64,000 bases of DNA from Albula goreensis (lineage: Eukaryota; Chordata; Actinopteri; Albuliformes; Albulidae). Below, in pieces: positions 39,850-53,647 of this stretch. The stretch spans positions 24,520,906-24,584,905 of the forward strand of contig CM040745.1 of NCBI GenBank assembly GCA_022829145.1, given 5' to 3'. Numbering within the stretch: the stretch's first letter is position 1; each line of letters begins with the position of its first letter. The notes under the pieces are model-generated. The model was not told the DNA's origin. It did not search any database and worked only from the letters and a program-made list of their open reading frames with translations. The translations under genes were made by a program, and so were the position numbers.

Positions 39850-42800
39850 CTATTACTCTGTCCTGTGTCTGATCAGCACTCACAATAATTAAAAAATTGG
39901 GGGGAGGGTATGTTCAGTCCCGCTTGGCATCGAGAGTAAAATCCCAACAAAACATGTCTGCAATGGGATTTGTCTTTGTGAGCTGAGCTGCTCATAGATG
40001 ATTGTGCATGTGTTATGACAGTGTTTGTTGCATGTTTTCCACTAAGGGCTCCGGTTCAAACCTGAACCCTTGCTAGGATGTTGATTTTCCTTTTTCTTGA
40101 GACAGTGCCTTCAATCCCTGCATGACAGAGCATACCTCAGTAACCTCAAACATATACAAGAAGAGTCTGTCCAGTTTGGTTTACCCTGCACATCTCTCTC
40201 ATATACATCATTGACAAGGTGTAGTTGCTAATTTTCTGGGCTTACATCACTCTTGTTCCCTCTCTCGAAGATAATAATCTCTGGCTATTTTACAGCTCTA
40301 CATGTCAACATGTTCATCCGAGAGAGGGTAACTCACTCCCCAGAACTGCAATATCGTATCTAATGTTTACCTCATTCATGTTGACTTAATCAGGAAAAAA
40401 TGTGATGCAAACCTTGAGAGCCAACAAATGGACTTTCAACTGTATTCATGCTCTTGCATGGGTTTAATATGTTACATATCATAGAACTCTTAAGCAATAC
40501 TTTTGTGACTCTGTAGAAAATGTAAAATATGCAAAGAATATATGAAATAAATATTGACTGACACATGGTTTTTCACTCATTGTCTTGGATTCTATAGAAT
40601 GGTGATGCCTACCTCAATTTCTGCTTTGCTCAACTACACTGGTTTACATTTTGGAGTCTTTTTTTTTGTCTTTTTCCCCCCATTACTATAATTGTTGACT
40701 ACGGGTAGACATGTTTCTAGGCTCCATAAATACCACCAATGTCTTGCTTTCAGATCTATAAAGAATGACCTTGCTCTCTGGGCATCTCCATATGTGTTTT
40801 CAGGATTTTATTTTGCAAAACACCAAAACAATCTACTCAGGTTTTCAGTGGGTCATTTCTATATTTAAAATGGAAAATGGATCTGACAGAGCAAGGTTTA
40901 TCAAAGATAGGATTATGAACTAGATTAATGCCCCTGGGGTTTTTTTTTTTTTTTTTTTTTTAAAAGAAAATGTGTCCAGGGGTATTGGTTCCATTAAGCC
41001 TTCAAAAATGAACATGCTAGCATGGGACAACAGTAACACTGTTTAAGATGAATCACTGTCAAAGGAAAAGGTCTATATGCTGTTATTGCTATGAAAATCT
41101 CTTATAAACTTGCTACACTGAACTAAATTATGCATATTCCTGCTGTAATAAACAGAAGACTTAACATACCTGCATAAGAATATTCCAACCAAAATGTATT
41201 CAATGCCAGCTATTTCACATCAAATAACACTGCCATTTTAACCAAAATGGAGATAAATTAGTCTGATGATATAACCCAACTGTTTCTATGATCATTTACG
41301 GTATATCAAATGGCACAGTATCAATCCTATACTAAAACAAGAAAAAAAAGACAAAAAAACTGAGTGTGTGAAATATGGTAAATAATTCAAGAAGGAAACT
41401 CAAAATTAAATAGTTTCTGGAAAACAAATCGGAGAGTCAACCCTGAATATAAAACCTATGGGCTAGCAGTGAAGCTCCAGATGACACCAGATTGCCAAAT
41501 GTAAAATACCAGCCACAAGTGATTACCACACATTTGACTTCCTTTTGGTTATTTAGCAACATACATATTCTACATCCTTTGGTTTATTTTTAAAAAAGCA
41601 TTAAGAACAATAAAAAAATTTCCTCTGAGAAAAAAAATACAGTAGAGGATTTTTATACTCAGATTATAAAAGAATAAATACAGCATTCTATTTACAGTCA
41701 TACAAGTATACATAACCAGCTGAGCAACCCATACTGAAGCCAAATCAGGCCAATTTAGAACCAATATAAACAGTTTGCTGATGAGCAAAAGAGCCTGGGT
41801 AAAGGTAACTAGAACCACACCTATGATAGAAAATCATGTTAGGCCTGGGACACAAGCATTTAAAACAGAAATTAAAGGAAAGGACTCACCTTAACTACAT
41901 ATTACTCCATGTTAAGAATAATAGCTTCCTACATTATACCAAACAAAATACATGTGAACTAAAAAACTGGCAACATCTGCTCAAACTCAGTGCTGAAAAT
42001 GAGTAAGTTCCCAGTGGAATCTGAATTGATTATTGCAATGACAGTGATAGAACAACACAACCCTGTACATTGCTGGATATTTGCAGTTAAGTTAAAACAG
42101 TCAATCATCAACATACTTTGAAAGAAGAATTCACTTGAACTTCCTGCTAACTTTGAATCGGATAGGGATATTAATTTGTGGATTCATCCTTCCCCCATAT
42201 GTCAATCTGTAGCCAAAAAAATGACAACTTCATACCAACAGATCACTACAAATGACAGTCATGCACAGCACCTTGTCACATAAATATGCTTCTGTTCACT
42301 ATGGCAACAGCAGTTCCAAGTAAAACCTTTAAACAGCAGTTTCACTCTGGTGTTCCCCCTGGAAGAGAATTTGTAAAGAGAACCAGACAAAATTAATTTG
42401 GGAGTCCTCTTTTTCAAATTAGTGTTTTATTTAAAACCAATTTCTGTTATATAAATGTGTTTTTCTCTATTCAATCATAAACCATTCAAACTCTACACAT
42501 TTACAGAACTAAGATAAAAACAATGAGAATAAATAAGACTGCCACTGTTCATGCATTGAACAGTTACGCGCCAACTTCTGACATTTTTGTTTTTTTTTTT
42601 TTTTTTTTTACAAAATGTACTTTATAAGGAAAAAACCCACAGCATTGCTTTTAATAGAGCTCTGATAAAAAGGTTAACCCCCATTTGACCTTTTGGATTT
42701 TACTTCCTGTCATTAAATGGTTCCCCATACCTGAGTGATGTGGAATACTGTCCATGTACAAGAGATACACTCATCTGCTTTTCACTGCAAGGCCAACAAT

Positions 42801-43640
42801 CTCTCACATTTGTGTAACGCCAAGGCCCCTCAGAGCACTGGGACTGGGACATGTACAGTGCAAGTCTTTCTTTCAATGGCAATGTGGTTTCATTCATTAG
42901 GCAAAATACAGTACGGTACTTCATGAGAAATTTCCTTCACCTTTCTTTGACCTCATTACAAACTTTTACATCACACAATGCATGTGGATCAGATTGAAAT
43001 AAACAGGAGAATCACTCGAGGTGAAGGAAGGAGTACTGCAGTAAATCCCTCAATGCCAACAGAAACTGCAATAGTCATAATGCGTCTGTGGAATAAACGC
43101 TGGGGTCACGGTGTCATAAGATTAAGTCTTTATTACATCTCCCAAGGCTGTCTTTACACAATGGGCAGAGTCGTCACAGCCTGTGAAGTAATAATACAAA
43201 ATTGTCTATCCAGCAAAACCATTGCCAATAAATATTGCAGGAAGTTGATCATTTGGGTCCAGGCACTTCTTAAGAATGGGAATGTGTCCTGACTAGAGGC
43301 TGTTAAACTGCCACAGACATGGTGTTACCAGAGACCGACTCCACTCTCACAGAGTTCTCCACAGTGAGCGCTCCATTACTCCATAGCACTAGAAGAGGAC
43401 CCTACGTGCCTTACAAAGGTGATGCCTTGTAAGTTCTGGTATTAGTCCCTCTGCTTCCCCACTGCAACAGTTTTATGAACTCAAGTCATTTGAGTCTTTT
43501 CTGCTGGACAGCTGGGGGTAAGAAGATTGCAAAAAGGCCCACCCATCAGGCCATATGGAAGTAAGTTAACTCCATAGATACAGGTCGGCTTCAAACCTGT
43601 CCATTCCTGGATGCTAACCACAAATATCGCTGCTAGTTCC
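39850..43640. other. Intergenic DNA and ZNF654 3' UTR region
   Basis: AT-rich sequence with a poly-T run near 40939-40962 and another near 42590-42609. On the minus strand AATAAA at 42431-42426, about 1.2 kb after the ZNF654 stop, is a candidate polyadenylation signal. No other coding sequence was recognised. Confidence 0.45.
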
Positions 43641-43649
43641 ATCTTTATT

Positions 43650-46600
43650 TCACCAGGCACCTAGAAAATAAGATTTAAGGAAGATATTTTAACAGTCATG
43701 GGAGGAATGTCACTATAATAAATTTGAAATCGACTATGGGACAACACTATAACTGTACAAGTGAGTACTTTTGTATAATACCCTTAAGTATCCCGCTGTA
43801 GCAATGGATAATATGGAAAACAAATTATGCGTCAACCATGATGGTTAAACAACATTAATAATGTATATTACAATTTTAATCTATAAACAAATAAGTGTTT
43901 TTTTGAAAAATCACTTTCATCAAGTGGGAAAACTGCAGACTAACTTACTTTCTTCATCAGAGTCAAACCCAAAGAGAGACGTGCACTTGTTGAGAGAGAG
44001 GTGGCTCTGCAGGTCCTCCACACTGCTGAAGGAGGAGAAGCACTTGGTACAGCGTCGTCTCTGAGCCTCGCTGCTCGGGTTGTTCTGCTCCACAGAGGAG
44101 CAGGACTCAGTAGGTGACAACTTCCTGCGCTTTGGCATGCTGATGTAGCGCTCATCGAGGTAGGCCGAGGGAGGAGGTCGCACAAAGGGCCTGCTGGACA
44201 TTGCACCATAGGCAGAACGCTCCGCTTCAACTTCTTTGACCTTTTTTTGTCCCTGGACATTGAGCTCCTGGTGCCGTGTTTTACTATCTGATTCCACTTT
44301 TTTGTCCACATTGTTTTGTAGTATGGTCTCCTGACCACTGTCCTGTACGGGAATGTTCTTGGTCTCATTTTGTGGCAGAGCAATATTTTCACTGTGTCCA
44401 TTCATTATCTGTGTGTTAGAGCCAATGTGCTCTGGAGATCCCACATCGTCATTTGCTACAGGCCTTTCTACTGTGCTTGTTTCACTCACAGTCTTGTTTA
44501 CCTCTTTTACTACTTCTTTGCTGGTTACTGCTTTGCCTTCCCTATTAATCGCATCTAGTACAGTGGCATCTTTTTTTGCAGACTCTTTCTGGACTTTCAA
44601 GCTACAATCTGCAGCATTTTGGGGGTCTTTTCTTTTCTGTCTCATTGACCTGTGGACTTTGCGGTGTGCCCCAGGTTTCTGCTTGTCATCGTCTATGTTA
44701 GGACCTGGGTAATGCTGCCACTCATGATCTTGCAGTTGAGACAAGTGACAGAAGATTTTGGAACAATCAGCATAGGAGCACTGTGCTTGAAGTGGCTGGT
44801 GACTTTTTAAGTGACCCCGGAGTTCTGCCCTTGTTTTGAACCTGGTTTTACATCCAAGATGAAGGCAGAAATGTTTCAAGGGATGGTCATGCCTTTTGAT
44901 GTGATCTTGGTAGTGCAAGAAACTCCAAAATGTTCTTTGGCAAAACTCACACTTTCCCTTTCTCCAGTGGAAGGCAAATTCCTGGACTTTTACATCACTG
45001 TGGTGAGATGACATTCCATGTCTGATCATCGATATCCCTCTTCTGACAAACTTCTTTGTGCATCCATCTGCAGGACAGCAGTATTGTTCCTTTCCAATCT
45101 CCAACTTTCCTTCCACAATGGATCCATTAGCTTTCCGTGCTCGTTTTTTCTTCTTGATGGCATTGGAATCCTCTTCTCCCTCTGTGGTCTGCAAGACTTT
45201 AAGCTTTTTGGTGAACTTCCGGTTGTTTGAAGGAACCATTTTTTCAGCACTGGCAGCTGTTTTCTTTTCTGACTTGGCACTTCCTGATGATGACCTTTTT
45301 ACATATTCCAAGGTTTTGGGAGTTCCATTTTCAGGAGGTAAGGTACAATTACAGTCTGCTTCGGATCTCAACTTCTTTATATGTTGCTCCAAATGTTTCT
45401 TTGCAATGAGGGGACGGTTAAATATTTTTCCACAAAACACGCACTTCAGAGAGTCCCTCTGAAGGTGAGCAACAGCATGGCGCATAATGTTGCCACCTTT
45501 GAATTCTTTGTTGCAAAGCTTGCAGCGATACTTCACAACTTTTTTTGGATGCGTATGGGGTACAGTTGCCAGTTCAGGTACAGGTTCATCAGAATCCTTT
45601 TCTTGCTCCACATCTTCAACCTGTGACAGCATAATGGGAGGCTCTTGGTCTTGCACAGATTCAGGAACAAGGTCAGACTGGCCCACACTGTCATTTAGGA
45701 CATGGTTAATAACATCACAAGGGACCGTTTGATCAGTGAGGACAACAGTTGCATTGTCAAAAACAATTGTGTTATTAACTGTGTCACCAACTGTGTCACA
45801 AATGCTTTCAGCATTTTCATTGCAGGCTGTTACACTTTCATTGAGGGCACAGACTGTGTGCTGGAGAGGACTGCCTAAGTCATTAGTAATAGAGGTCGTA
45901 TCATCCTGAACACTAATCACGTTCTGAGGAACAGTGGATGTTGAATCAACACAACTCTCTTCCGCTTGAATAAATTCTTGATGACCAACTGTTTCAGGTA
46001 GCTTCTCAATAACCTCAGGCATCGTTTCTGATTCTACAATGTCAAGCTCTGAGCTTGAACCCACTCCTGATGGAGTCTGTGATGGCACAACTTCTACTAC
46101 AGGAAGCTCACAGACTACTTCTGAAGGTTTCTGCACAATCTCAGTGTTTTCTGACAGACACTCCTGTGGTGCAGAGGACAGCTCTTCTGGGGCTGATGAC
46201 GGGGGCTGCACAGTTTCCTCAGCAGCATCCTCTGGAACTCTACAATAGTTGTGCAACTGCTGTATTAGGCCTACATTATTATCTATCTCAACAGTACATT
46301 CCTGGTAATCCTCCCCTACACTGTCTGGTAGAGGGGCAAACAATGGTGAGTCACCAATGGGTTTGGTGCAAGAGCACTCTTCCCTGTCACAGGATTCCGT
46401 TAAGTGCTCTTGTAATGGAACTTCCTCTATGTCGATTCTGTCCCCATGAGTGTGATCCTGTTGAGCAATGTCAAACAGATGTTGCATTTCCACATCCTGC
46501 TGCTCTGAGAATATGTCCATCACTTCATTGTCAGGTATTGTGACTTCCAGCATGGCAATTGGGATGGCAGTCAGTACTGGGTCATCTGGTAGAGCTACAG

Positions 46601-47653
46601 CCAGTGGGGGTAATGTCTCTATTTGAAGGTGAACAGTTTCTTCATTTGTAGTGACGCCTGCTGGCAACTGAGGTGTTAGCTCAACACCACTGCTGCTTTC
46701 CTCTTTGAAAACTTCTTGTGCTTTGTCTGTGTCATTACATGTCTGTACCAAGCTATGGTCAGGAAGCTTAGCCTCTACATTTGGAGGAAGTTGTTTTTTC
46801 CTGCCTGGCCGTCCCAAATTTCTTGGGGCACTGTTCTCTTCCTGCTTGGCCCCCTCTTGCAGACGCCAGTGAGGTTTCCTGCCACGTCGTTTCATGGTCT
46901 TTTTCTCAGCCTGTCTGGCCATTAGTCTCTGCTGCCTTTTGTCATGTTGTCTGATTGAGTTTTCCTGAGCCATGTCCAGTTGTCTGAAGGACCGTCTTAA
47001 CTGTGAGTCATCTGTCACACTGATAACACGTGATCCTGGTTTCCTGCCTCTTCTCTTGACATGAGACACCTCAACCCCCTCAGGTGGCACTACAATGCGT
47101 TTTATCACAGGCTTATTTGGCTTTTTCACAGGGTGTCTCCTCACTAGATTTGCATTATAGTTTGGTGTGTCTGAGAGGACTTTAGTTGGTTCCTTCACAC
47201 AGTAATTTGGTATCCAATTGTCCTCCTCCATGATCTCATTTAGAGCAGCTTGCATGACCTTCTCATTCATAAGTTTCAGACAGTTGGTCCTCAGAGTGAT
47301 GAGATTCCAAAATTCTGGATCAAAAAACAGTCCCTTTTTCAGGATTTGGAGGATCTCAAAGCGGATGTGGTTTTTGACCATACAGTAGTCTGCATGGTAT
47401 TCCTGGTCTGGATGAGTGTAAAGGAGGTACACAGTCTTATAGGACTCCACAGTGCGTTCCAGGAAAAACACCAGAAGAGCACAGGCCCTGCAGACCTCCA
47501 GGTCATTGGGCAACAAGAAGGCAATGGTCTTATAGATGAGCAACTTGGCTACAGGGTCATGGTGCAGGTCCATCTGAAGAGCACGCGCACATAGCTCCAC
47601 ACAGAACTGCAAGCCTTCGTTCCCCAACTGACAAAAGAAAAGGGAAATTTTTA

Positions 47654-47691
<38 letters not shown>

Positions 47692-50600
47692 AGTGGACAT
47701 GAACAGTGTACTGAATCATTTGACAAAAATAATTAGCATACAACCTATAATTAAAATCATGCAATTTGTACATTAATAAACAGTCTGAGTGATCAAATTT
47801 ACATAAAGAATTACTTAAAAATAGAACTCACTTCTGTTCTGATGACTTTCATGAACGGAAAAATCGATTTCACATTAGTTGCACAAAGCATCAACTGATG
47901 ACATTCCTCCAAGAATTCCTGTTTTGAGGGGTTGGACCTGAGGTGCAGTTTGCTCCATATGAATATAAGGTCCCTGGAAAAGTAAATGGTAAAACATATT
48001 TTCTATCCAAGAAAGTCAGAATCTGTTTTAGGTTATTTTCATTGTAACTGTCCATTTCAGGCCACACCCATCCGAGTACAGATGGCCTTGAAAAACAACC
48101 ACCAGGTTTTGTAAATATTCCTCATTCTAAAGGACCTACTGTATGTGCAGTCTGTCTTACACTTGAATTTGGTACATTTTACAATATGTATCAATGCAAT
48201 CATGAATTAAGTATTCAAAACCATATCCTCCAAGTCTATCAAGAGTGCCCCCTACCAATGACAGTAATACCCAGCCTTACAATCAGCTATAACTGAAGTG
48301 AAAACCCTGCTGAAAAAAACTTTTTCCCACTGACTGCACATGTATCCCATAAAAAATTTTAGCAATTGGTGAAAAGAAAGACAAAGTTATTCTTCCTCCA
48401 AAGTTTTTTTTGTGAGTATTTGTGAGTTTGAGTTTTTTAATTTTTTATTGCTACTTGATTCTTGGTGCATTATAGTGCTGAGTGAGCCATCCTACAAAAA
48501 GCTGTGGCTAAGGTTTTGTCTTTCTATTCACAAAATTCTGGCGAAAGCAAGGTTGGCTTACATAATAGACCAGAGTTCTCATTTACACAAAGGTCTACAT
48601 TAAAACTGTAATGTTTGAGCCCCCAGCAGCTACTTTTAAATTTTCAACATCACTGTATTTTCTAGTTATATATTGTACTCAATTGATTTGCTTTCATAGA
48701 TTTTTTTTGTGTATCATATGTATAAATTCACACACTCAAGTGCACATAGGTAAACCTTTACTGTTTAACTAAGCTGTGCAATATTGCAAGAGTCAGAGTA
48801 CATACTGAGTACATGTCTCAGACAGTTGGCTACAGCTCAACTAACAGCAGGCTACTGAAAAGCATCAGTACTGTTCTGCCTCATAGGCCACTGGTAGAAA
48901 GCTGCACTGTTTGAGCTAAGATGCAATGAACAAAAAAGAATATTTATAAACAAGTCATTGAATAAACTTTGTTTGCTTTCTCAACTCACTACAGTCAGCA
49001 GACTACAGTTAGCACTTACCAAAATGGATGAGAGGGTATGGGCTACTGCCTAGAACTCACACTTAGCTGTTAGACCTATCAAATGGCTGGCTAACTGCAC
49101 TATACAAGGTAATTTGCTGTTATATATACTAAAATAAAATGCACATTTAAAATCATGACAGCAAAAAGAATATCCTCTCCATTTGGAGAGTCTGTAAGGT
49201 AACTTAGTTTTAGTCCCATGAGGGTTTTATATGAGCAATATAATAAGTGATGTACATCAACTTTTTCAAATGACTGGCCAGATTCAATGTTCAACTATAG
49301 TATGGCTATTTCTGGTGGCATAGTTGGCAGTGCAGCCTTTTGGATTATCATCTATGGATGAAGTCAAACATCTGGGTCACTGAATCATGAGCCTCTTAGG
49401 AACACAGATAGAAGGAAAAATCCCACTGTTCCCTCACCACTATACAGTAAAATAGACATGACAAATGGATGTTCTGTTCCACTTGCAATATATTTAAATA
49501 CAAAGTGTATACATAGCTTTCTATTTACCACTTGTGTGTGGGTTTGTGTCATGTACAGATACCCTAACCAACAAACTAGGCTCTGAAGCACCAAAACATC
49601 CAGGTCAGCCCTAGTTAATGTGAAAGTCTAATTTTCACAATGCTTGAAATTTTTGGAATCACATATAAAGTGTCAATAAACTGTACTACCATTTTCCAAA
49701 TGTACCCAGATAAAATGCAAGTCTTGAGTCCTCCCTTACATAGCACTATCTGTCCATTTCTTATTGGAAATAGCCCCCTGTAGAATATCATCAGATATTT
49801 TTTTTTCTTTAGAATGCAACTAAAAACTATTATACTTACCATATGTAGTACATGTCACCATTCTGCAGTTGCTGAGTGAGGAAGGCTTTACAGAGAGCTA
49901 AGAGCAGGTCATCCCTCTCCTCATTCTCACTGTTGCATATGATCTCCACAGCATCCTTCCCATCAATCCCAGCTATCTGAGGTGACAGTAGACACAACCA
50001 GATACGTTGGGCTTACTTTCAGCTTCCTCAAAACACTAAATGTTTACCCTTTGCCACAGGCATCAACACAAAGGAGGTGTGTACTGTGTGAGTGTTACCC
50101 AAACAACTACACATTTTCAAACCAAAGCAGGCAGTTTCTGCTAGCTAGGTGTTGGTACAGGTATAACTACATATTGTCAGATGATTTATCTGATTAAGCT
50201 GGGTTGATTTAAAATAATAATAATAATAATATACACACACACCTTAACATTCTTTATTTAACCACAGTTCATTGTTCATCTTACCTCCTTATGCAAATGA
50301 TCATAGAGAGAAGCTTTCAGGAGGCATGCCAGATAGGCTTGATGGAAGTAGAGGTGTCTCCCCACTTCTGGGTTCTGTATGCACGTCTTGGCTAGGGCCA
50401 CGGCTTCCTGAATGCGCTCACAGGCGAGAAGGTAACGTACCCTCAGCTCAAAAAAAACTGGAACCTCCGAGCTCAAATAGCTGTCCACTGTCAAGGAAAT
50501 ACAAACACAAAGGATCAAAATAAAATATCTCCTGATTATTAATCTTATACAATGTGTCTGTGTAAGAAACAACCAGGGTGTGTGCTTTTACTGCAAACAA

Positions 50601-53600
50601 TGTGCAGAAATTCAACAATGTCCCTGTAATGCATTCTTACATAGTTTTAAATAGACAAGTTACCTTCATTTTAAACCTAAAGATACTCCATCAACACCAA
50701 TTAGTAAAAATTTCAGCTGGCATGAAAATAGCACACATTGCTCATGCTTCAGGACCACTGCCCAGAAACACTGTCTTAAGACTGGTCAGCAAGACGGGGG
50801 CTCACAGACCTCAGGCATCCCCTGGTTTCATCCCAACCAATTTAAACCCTTCAAGGAATCACTGCTTAACTTTAATTAGACTCAAGGAACACCTGCAGCA
50901 GGAATACAGGTCACATCTAGAATGGTGAAAAAGGTAATCATCACTTGCGGCTCACTCTGAAAACTGGGTTGTTCCTTTGCTTTGTTTTACCACTCCTTCC
51001 TCTGCTACAATCTACAGGGATTATGTACCTTCTTCACAAGGTGGCGGCGACTCTCTCAGTATTGCCTGCAGGACAGTGTTATCCCATGGCCCACCATCTT
51101 TGATGATTTGCTTCAGCAGCAACAGGTACACATTCTTGTGTCTCACTAGGCATGAATGACATTCCTACAGACAGAGGTTACAATTGTCATCATGGAACTA
51201 TTCCATGCTCCCATTCTGAAAAAAGTAAATTTAAAGCAGGTGACTTGAAATTAACCAAATAAATGTGGCACCCCAATGTTCCAAAACCTCAAGGAGGCAT
51301 AACGTGTCACCCAGCTAAAATATTTCAGTTTACTACATTGATTTACATGAGACAGCTTCTAAATATGGTAATAATGATAGCACATTTTGTTCCTCACCTG
51401 AAAAGACTCAAGAATATCTTTCAAAGGCTCCTCCAGGAATTCATCCTTTCCAAAAAACAGCAGCAGCTCAAAAAAGCTCCTACAAATCAAAATATTTTTG
51501 AATAAACATCTGGTTTAATTTTCACAGGGGAAACATAATATATATTATGATCATAATGAAGAAAGCCCAAATCTAAATCTGCCTCAATTTAAAAATAAAA
51601 TTGTCTAAAATTATCTGTTGAACATCAAGACAAACTTTCCTGGATGTTAGACAAACTGGAATGGCAAACCCAGACATTCTCTGAACGTATCCCTTTCATT
51701 GACCCATTAAAGATATCTTATGTTAAGAGCCATCCATCCTCAGACATTACAATTTAGATCTGAGACATTTTAAACATCTTACAGTCTATTCAACCACTTC
51801 ATACAGAGAGGCAATATTCAGCTTTTCATTCAAATGAGGCAACTGAATACAGAAACCCAAAGTGTTGGACATCAGGAAACAGAATGCTAAATTTGCACCT
51901 GTTGGGATTAACTGGTGATTTAATTTAGTAATGCTATCACAGGTCCATAGTTATCAATTATATGCTTTTACTGCAGTCAAATATGAAAAAGCATAGTCTT
52001 CAACCATAGCATTATGATACAACTTAGGCGGGAATGAACATACAAGGCAAGGCTGCTCAGGGCATAGCGGACATGTTCACAGTCAGATGGGAAGGTCACT
52101 GTGTCACGAGCAAAGTAGCAGAGTGCAGTCCGTAGCACCTGTAGCTGCGGCAATGGCACCTGCCATCGTCCGGTCTGATCCTCCACCAACTGTACAGCAA
52201 GACAGAGATGTGGCCAAATATGAATCTCTACCAGGCAAAGTTCATCAACAAGTGTTGGTTCATTAAAGACAGAAACCCTCTTCCATTCATCATTATTTAA
52301 AATGATTTCTCATATGGACAGTCTAGCCTTTCAGAGCCCAACTATGCTTTACAATATAGTGATGGCATCAATATAACGATTAAGGCAAATTCAAAAATCA
52401 TTATGAGCCCTGCAGACGTTGATAAAAACCAAAGACACTGGACACAAAGGTGCACAAACAAATTGAATTATCGCACTCACTAGAAATGTTATGTACAACA
52501 TAAACACGTCCTAGCGCCTTATCAGAACAGTCACATGGGCATTGCCATAGTTGTTTTGCCATTAAGAGGGCAAGACGAACCTTGTACGTAGGCCTGTATC
52601 ACATGTAGGCCAAACAAATCCCGGCAATATCGAACGTCAATTTGTCTTTGTGACTGGGAACAATACAAATGCAGTCTCGTAGGACCAATCACTATTAAAT
52701 GAATCATACAACTACAGACAGTTTTATTTTGTGAAAGTAGATGTGGTAAACTTAATCAACATCATAATATTGCGAGCTTTAGCAGCTACTTGGTCGTTCT
52801 GTTGCATGGCCAATAAGGGTTTTCAAATACCTGTGTAAAGAGGAGAGGGAAAGACCGTTTACTTTGTGCAAATTAATTTACAGGTTAAGGGCTGCAAACT
52901 AGCTGACATTAGCAAACGCACGCTGGCTAGCTAAGGTTACCTGTAACGGCATTTCGCTCCCAGTAAACACTTCCAAAGCTGGCACACGAAACAGTTCACG
53001 AGAAATGGCTAGAACTAGCTAAGAGTAATATTTTTGAAAAGACCAGGTATTTATTTAGTCGACCAATTTAGAGCACTAAATGAGGAAATGAAACTATCTA
53101 ATAGTTACATTTGGACACTGTCAATGGGTTTCTGTGCATTAGCTAACTAACGTTAGCGAGTTAGCTGCATCGTGTTTTCTAGGACACATTAGTATCTTAA
53201 CACAACGACAGCTACCTGTAAAACCATTAAAATTATCCGAAGGTTTGTTCCCAACTACAAAGCTAACGTTTACTGATAATGTATGACTACAGGCTGAGTT
53301 AGCTAGCTACACAATTAAACGCAGAAAACTATGAAAAGAAAGTAAACACTGCATTGGATAATAGCAAGCTAGCCGTGGCTACTTTTACTGGGGGAGGGGA
53401 ATAAGCTAGCGTTATCTATCCAGCTAGATTTAGTTACGTTACTAGCTGGCTAGCTAGCAGCTAGCTCCCTAGCGACGGCCCTTATATATCCATATGTCTG
53501 TTCTTCGATTACTTTGCTTACCTCGCAGAATCTAGTACAGTAGTTCTTGCTTTGTGATCCACGTTCCTCCCCATTGACACAGTTCAATAAACTCCCTAAC

Positions 53601-53647
53601 TGTTCTTTAAACCTTTCTGACTCCAAGTCACTCTCTTCTTCCGCCAT
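43650..53647 (-). CDS. ZNF654: C2H2 zinc finger protein 654
   Basis: Nine coding exons on the minus strand: 53647-53522, 52189-52044, 51479-51398, 51164-51029, 50487-50285, 49976-49840, 47973-47832, 47627-43949 and 43660-43650. All phases agree, giving about 1,553 aa. The N-terminal 450 residues are the helical, repeat-like region shared with ZNF292 and RLF (CLEFFELLLFF-type helices, LPNDLEVCRACALLVFFLE). Three AT-hook-like basic motifs follow (RRGRKPGSR about 516, RRGRKPHWR about 573, GRPGRKKQ about 596). After an acidic region come C2H2 fingers at about 1023, 1053, 1171, 1214, 1243 and 1273, and a last C2HC-type finger near 1513. It is probably a nuclear DNA-binding regulator. If the last donor is not used, the frame reads on to a stop at 43920. 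Identity is supported by C3orf38 and HTR1F nearby, as on human 3p11. Confidence 0.92.
47660..47687. repeat. Poly-A run (poly-T in ZNF654 sense) next to a splice acceptor
   Basis: Twenty-eight consecutive A on the plus strand. In the sense of ZNF654 this is a poly-T run ending about 32 nt before the acceptor of the 3.7-kb exon, where it extends the polypyrimidine tract. Confidence 0.9.
52890..53465. promoter_or_regulatory. TAGCTAGC / CTAACGTTAGC-rich segment in ZNF654 intron 1
   Basis: Many copies of TAGC, GCTAGC and AACGTTAGC occur here (for example near 52920, 53142-53165, 53295, 53370 and 53440-53470). The segment is immediately downstream of the first coding exon of ZNF654. Similar but shorter clusters are found at the starts of ZRSR2 and AP1S2. 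Whether it is regulatory or merely a low-complexity tendency is not known. Confidence 0.4.

Noticed and set aside
40050-40065. GGTTCAAACC, resembling a polymerase III B-box
   Set aside because: No A-box at the right distance and no cloverleaf could be drawn.
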